64,000 nucleotides of DNA from assembly GCF_026341125.1 (NCBI RefSeq), contig NZ_JAPEOR010000001.1:1984001-2048000 (forward strand), read 5' to 3'. The DNA is from Streptomyces sp. NBC_01142. GTDB lineage: Bacteria > Actinomycetota > Actinomycetes > Streptomycetales > Streptomycetaceae. The notes under the pieces are model-generated. The model worked only from the letters and a program-made list of their open reading frames with translations. It did not search any database and was not told the DNA's origin. Both the position numbers and the translations under genes were made by a program. Shown here in pieces: positions 60,222 through 64,000 of the stretch (positions are counted from its first letter, which is position 1; every line of letters begins with the position of its first letter).

Positions 60222-61964
60222 ATGGCTAAGCAGAACGTGGCAGAACAGTTCGTAGACATCCTCGTCCGGGCCGGCGTCCAGCGGCTGTACGGAGTCGTCG
60301 GCGACAGCCTCAACCCCGTCGTCGACGCCATCCGCCGCACCTCCGCCATCGACTGGATCCAGGTCAGGCACGAGGAGACCGCCGCCTTCGCGGCCGGCGC
60401 CGAGGCCCAGATCACCGGAAAGCTCGCCGCCTGCGCCGGCTCCTGCGGCCCCGGCAACCTCCACCTCATCAACGGGCTGTACGACGCCCACCGCTCCATG
60501 GCCTCGGTCCTCGCCCTCGCCTCGCACATCCCCTCCGGCGAGATCGGCCTCGGTTACTTCCAGGAGACCCACCCCGACCAGCTGTTCCGCGAGTGCAGCC
60601 ACTACAGCGAGATGATCTCCAGCCCGCAGCAGATGCCGCGGCTCCTCCAGACCGCGATCCAGCATGCGATCGGCCGAAGCGGCGTCAGCGTCGTCACTCT
60701 CCCGGGTGACATCGCCTCCCACGCCGCCCCGGAGAAGTCGATCGAGCACGCCCTGGTCACCACCCGCCCCTCCGTACGCCCGGGAGACACGGAGATCGAC
60801 AAGCTGGCACGCATGATCGACGAGGCGGACCGGGTCACGCTCTTCTGCGGCAGCGGCACCGCGGGCGCGCACGCCGAGGTCATGCAGTTCGCCGAGCGCA
60901 TCAAGTCCCCGGTCGGGCACGCGCTGCGCGGCAAGGAGTGGATCCAGTACGACAACCCGTACGACGTCGGCATGAGCGGTCTGCTCGGCTACGGCGCGGC
61001 CTACGAGGCCACCCACGAGTGCGATCTGCTGATCCTGCTGGGCACGGACTTCCCGTACAACGCCTTCCTCCCCGACGACGTCAAGATCGCCCAGGTCGAC
61101 GTCAGGCCCGAGCACCTCGGCCGCCGCTCCAAGCTGGACCTGGCCGTCTGGGGCGATGTACGCGAGACGCTGCGCTGTCTGACGCCGCGCGTGCGCGCCA
61201 AGTCGGACCGCAGGTTCCTCGACAAGATGCTGAAGAAGCACGCCGACGCGCTGGAAGGCGTGATCAAGGCGTACACCCGCAAGGTGGAGAAGCATATTCC
61301 GATCCACCCCGAGTATGTCGCCTCGGTCCTCGACGAACTCGCCGACGAGGACGCGGTGTTCACTGTGGACACGGGCATGTGCAATGTGTGGGCGGCCCGC
61401 TATCTCTCGCCCAACGGGCGGCGCCGGATCATCGGCTCGTTCAGTCACGGCTCGATGGCGAACGCCCTGCCCCAGGCGATCGGCGCGCAGTTCGTCGACC
61501 GGAACCGCCAGGTCGTCTCGATGTCGGGCGACGGCGGCTTCACCATGCTGATGGGCGACTTCCTCACCCTCGTCCAGTACGACCTGCCGGTGAAGATCGT
61601 CCTGTTCAACAACTCCTCACTGTCCATGGTGGAGTTGGAGATGCTGGTCGCCGGACTTCCCTCGTACGGCACCACCAACCGCAACCCGGACTTCGCGGCG
61701 ATCGCCCGGGCGGCGGGCGCGTACGGCGTACGGGTGGAGAAGCCCAAGCAGCTCGCGGGCGCGCTCAAGGACGCCTTCAAGCACAAGGGCCCCGCCCTGG
61801 TGGACATCGTCACCGATCCCCACGCGCTCTCCATCCCGCCGAAGATCAGCGCCGAGATGGTGACCGGCTTCGCGCTCTCCGCCAGCAAGATCGTGCTGGA
61901 CGGCGGGGTCGGCCGTATGGTCCAGATGGCCCGCTCCAATCTGCGGAACGTGCCGCGGCCCTGA
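60222..61964 (+). CDS. poxB: ThDP-dependent pyruvate oxidase/dehydrogenase-like enzyme
   Basis: A 580-residue ThDP enzyme. The N-terminal domain has the cofactor-activating Glu in VRHEETAAFAAGAEAQ; the middle domain CGSGTAGAHAEVMQFAE; the ThDP/Mg motif is MSGDGGFTMLMGDFLT ending with VLFNNSSLSMVELEM. This layout and KxxAEQFVDIL start match pyruvate:quinone oxidase (PoxB), which makes acetate and CO2 at the membrane. The acetolactate synthase route is less likely from the PHYNAFLP-type segment (DFPYNAFLP). 27 bases separate it from the PP2C-like gene. Confidence 0.88.
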   Translation: MAKQNVAEQFVDILVRAGVQRLYGVVGDSLNPVVDAIRRTSAIDWIQVRHEETAAFAAGAEAQITGKLAACAGSCGPGNLHLINGLYDAHRSMASVLALASHIPSGEIGLGYFQETHPDQLFRECSHYSEMISSPQQMPRLLQTAIQHAIGRSGVSVVTLPGDIASHAAPEKSIEHALVTTRPSVRPGDTEIDKLARMIDEADRVTLFCGSGTAGAHAEVMQFAERIKSPVGHALRGKEWIQYDNPYDVGMSGLLGYGAAYEATHECDLLILLGTDFPYNAFLPDDVKIAQVDVRPEHLGRRSKLDLAVWGDVRETLRCLTPRVRAKSDRRFLDKMLKKHADALEGVIKAYTRKVEKHIPIHPEYVASVLDELADEDAVFTVDTGMCNVWAARYLSPNGRRRIIGSFSHGSMANALPQAIGAQFVDRNRQVVSMSGDGGFTMLMGDFLTLVQYDLPVKIVLFNNSSLSMVELEMLVAGLPSYGTTNRNPDFAAIARAAGAYGVRVEKPKQLAGALKDAFKHKGPALVDIVTDPHALSIPPKISAEMVTGFALSASKIVLDGGVGRMVQMARSNLRNVPRP

Positions 61965-61984
61965 GGCGGGGACCCGGCCCGGTG

Positions 61985-64000
61985 CTAAGCGGGTGTGAGA
62001 CGCAGCGTGAGGATCTGGAAGGGCCGCAGCTTCAGCGCGAGCCCTTCCTCACCGGTCTCGGCATCCCGCAGGGGCCGCTCGAGCAGATCGGTGACCTGGG
62101 CCCGTACGACGGGAAAGCCGACGCTCAGTACGGATTCGGCCCGGCCGCCGGCCGATTCGTAGAGCCGGACGATGACGTCTCCGCCGCGGTCGTCGGCCGG
62201 CTTGACGGACTCGATGGTGATCGAGGGGTGCCGGACCTTCACCAGGGACGCGGCCGCCGGTGCGGCCGCGACCCGCAGGGGGAGGTTGAGCGCAAGGCCT
62301 TCCTGCACGGCCTGAGTCGCAGTGCCGCCGGGCAGCAGGGCGTAGCCGAAGCGGTGGGTGCCCAGATCCGTCTGCGGATCGGGGCTGTGCGGGGCGCGCA
62401 GCAGCGTCAGCCGTACGGTCGTGCCCAGCCCCTCGTCGTGCGGGGTGCGGGTCACGTCGTGTCCGTACGTCGAGTCATTGAGCACCGCGACTCCGTACCC
62501 GGGCTCGGCGACCCGCAGCCAGCGGTGGGCGCAGATCTCGAAACGGGCCGCGTCCCAGCCGGTGTTGTCGTGCGTCGCCCGGTGCACATGCCCGAACTGG
62601 ATCTCGGCGGTGGACCGTTCGGCGTGCACATCGAGGGGGAAGGCCGCCTTGAGGACCTTCTCCGGCTCCTGCCAGTCGACGTCGGTGACGACATCGACGC
62701 GCGGGCAGCCCGAGGCGAGCCGGATCTCCTGGGTGATCCGGGAGCTGCCGAAGGTGCGGACGACGCGGACCGCCGTCCGCAGCGGGCCCTCCTCCACCAG
62801 CTCGACCGACTCGGCGGCCGTCAGATCGGTGTGCTTGCGGCGGTAGTGCCGGTCGATGTCCCAGGCGTCCCACTGGTTGGGGTGGTCGGGGTGCAGCTGG
62901 AGGAGGTTGCCGCGGCTGCCGGGGGCCAGGACCTCGCGGCCGGCCGACAGGTCGCGGACGGAGGCGAGGAGCCCGTCTCCGTCCACGACGACCCGCAGCA
63001 GCCCGTTGTCGAGTACGAAGCCGCCGTCGCGGTGTACGCCAGCGACCACCTCCGCCCCGGCCACCTCCGCCCCGGCCACCTCCGCCCCGGCCCCGGCCCC
63101 GGTCGCGGTCGCGGCCGCAGGTCCGATCGCGGCCGCAGGTCCGATCGGGGTGCAGCCCAGCGCCGGTACCTCCACCGCCACCGCCACGCGTCCCTCGCGC
63201 AGCGGCTGGGCGGCCGTCCCCGTGGGCAGGGCCGCGGCCGTCTCCGCGTCCAGTTCGACCACCTCGGTCCGGTCGTACGGCGAGGCGTTGAGCACCGCGG
63301 GGCGCGCGCCCGCCCCCAGCGCGGCCACCGCGCCCGCGATGACCGCCTCCAGCTCCTCCCGTACCGCCTCATAGGTGTCCGCGGCCTCCCGGTGCACCCA
63401 GGCGATCGACGAGCCGGGCAGGATGTCGTGGAACTGGTGCAGCAGCACCGTCTTCCAGATCCGGTCCAGCACGTCGTACGGAAAGGCGTACCCGGGCGCC
63501 CGCAGCATCGCCGTCGTCGCCCACAACTCCGCCTCCCGCAGCAGATGTTCACTGCGGCGGTTGCCCTGCTTGGTCTTGGCCTGCGTGGTGTACGTCGCCC
63601 GGTGCAGCTCCAGGTAGAGCTCGCCGGACCAGACGGGGGCCGCCGGGCCGTACTCCTCCTCGGCCGCCGCGAAGAAGGCCGCCGGGTTCTCGACCGTGAC
63701 CCGTGGCGAGCCCTCCAGATCCCGTAGCCTGCGCGCCTTCTCCATCATCTCCCGGGTCGGACCGCCGCCGCCGTCGCCCCAGCCGAAGGGGACCAGTGAG
63801 CGCGTTGCCCGCCCCTTGTCGGCGAAGTTCTTTTCCGCATGGGCCAACTCGGCGGCATGGAACTGTGCGTTGTACGTATCCACGGGCGGGAAGTGGGTGA
63901 AGACCCGCGTCCCGTCGATGCCCTCCCACCAGAAGGTGTGGTGCGGCATCCTGTTGGACTGGTTCCAGGACAGCTTCTGGCTCAGGAACCACTTCACCCC
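61985..64000 (-). CDS. Alpha-mannosidase, GH38 family (5' end outside window)
   Basis: The last 671 or so residues of a larger enzyme. The frame is open to the window edge, so the start of the gene, with the catalytic nucleophile domain, is outside. Visible parts: MPHHTFWWEGIDGTRVFTHFPP and ELYLELHRATYTTQAKTKQGNRR-type (core YLELHRATYTTQA), WKTVLLHQFHDILPGSSIAWVHREA, and the C-terminal beta domains. Near the middle, an in-frame repeat gives AGAEVAGAEVAGAEV and IGPAAAIGPAAA, which is unusual. It probably trims mannose from glycans in the cytoplasm. Confidence 0.9.
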   Translation of the reverse strand, partial: GVKWFLSQKLSWNQSNRMPHHTFWWEGIDGTRVFTHFPPVDTYNAQFHAAELAHAEKNFADKGRATRSLVPFGWGDGGGGPTREMMEKARRLRDLEGSPRVTVENPAAFFAAAEEEYGPAAPVWSGELYLELHRATYTTQAKTKQGNRRSEHLLREAELWATTAMLRAPGYAFPYDVLDRIWKTVLLHQFHDILPGSSIAWVHREAADTYEAVREELEAVIAGAVAALGAGARPAVLNASPYDRTEVVELDAETAAALPTGTAAQPLREGRVAVAVEVPALGCTPIGPAAAIGPAAATATGAGAGAEVAGAEVAGAEVVAGVHRDGGFVLDNGLLRVVVDGDGLLASVRDLSAGREVLAPGSRGNLLQLHPDHPNQWDAWDIDRHYRRKHTDLTAAESVELVEEGPLRTAVRVVRTFGSSRITQEIRLASGCPRVDVVTDVDWQEPEKVLKAAFPLDVHAERSTAEIQFGHVHRATHDNTGWDAARFEICAHRWLRVAEPGYGVAVLNDSTYGHDVTRTPHDEGLGTTVRLTLLRAPHSPDPQTDLGTHRFGYALLPGGTATQAVQEGLALNLPLRVAAAPAAASLVKVRHPSITIESVKPADDRGGDVIVRLYESAGGRAESVLSVGFPVVRAQVTDLLERPLRDAETGEEGLALKLRPFQILTLRLTPA
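63046..63150. repeat. In-frame short tandem repeats inside the mannosidase gene
   Basis: CCGGCCACCTCCGCC occurs three times in a row (about 63057-63093), then GGTCGCGGTCGCGGCCGCAG and two copies of AGGTCCGATCGCGGCCGC-type words. All keep the reading frame (units of 15 or 18 bases). They encode Ala/Gly/Pro-rich sequence between two beta domains. Confidence 0.65.

Overview
This window looks like chromosomal DNA of a Streptomyces species or a close relative. It has very high G+C with G/C-rich third codon positions and many GTG starts. It carries a complete spore-pigment (whiE-type) type II polyketide locus, sulfur-gene leader peptides of the actinobacterial RRHVDL type, and a mycothiol-dependent enzyme of the Rv2466c kind. 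No rRNA, tRNA or CRISPR array was seen. All calls come from reading the sequence and recalling protein families; no search was run.

Layout. 1-3 kb: a DUF1697 protein, two gene remnants (DUF4440 and ketopantoate reductase), a small DUF4236-like protein, a DsbA-like mycothiol nitroreductase behind a repeat-rich promoter, and a DinB/mycothiol-fold protein. 3.0-12.5 kb, minus strand: a sulfur assimilation operon running leader peptide, sirA, small zinc-ribbon protein, cysH, cysC, cysD, cysN, second leader-like ORF, sulfonate/sulfate-ester ABC transporter (substrate-binding protein, ATPase, permease), CbiX-like chelatase. Most cys junctions overlap by 1-4 nt. 12.5-30 kb: a GNAT enzyme, a GAF-type regulator with an intact IS110-family element just upstream, two AidB-like acyl-CoA dehydrogenases, a YihY membrane protein, a convergent AraC/VOC pair, a two-component system, a TTA-containing binding protein, a VOC protein, a Tat-exported phospholipase C and a TetR regulator whose end lies in a 14-bp tandem repeat.

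29.3-38.8 kb: the whiE-like cluster. A FAD hydroxylase diverges from SchA/CurD protein, cupin, KS-alpha, chain-length factor, ACP, aromatase and cyclase. A strong convergent terminator follows, then an O-methyltransferase that the classical eight-gene whiE set lacks and a secreted beta-helix protein.

39-53.7 kb is the most unusual part. A RipA-like membrane protein and a SLOG-like protein precede an eight-gene, tightly coupled plus-strand operon of about 13 kb. It encodes a J-like protein without HPD, an Hsp70 with a replaced C-terminus, a pseudokinase-TPR protein, a membrane-anchored TPR protein, a 98-aa protein, a second TPR protein, a TIR/beta-propeller protein and a 1208-aa repeat protein. 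The content suggests a chaperone-gated NAD-consuming conflict (defence) system or a signalling complex. That is inference.

53.7-64 kb: a hot-dog thioesterase flanked by a partial duplication, rsgA behind a 24-codon leader ORF with hairpins over its ribosome-binding site, tandem terminators, a PPOX-type protein, a TrmB/LuxR-like regulator coupled to a DUF456 protein through a duplicated stop/start junction, a PP2C-like protein, a PoxB-like ThDP enzyme, and the 3' part of a GH38 alpha-mannosidase running off the window.
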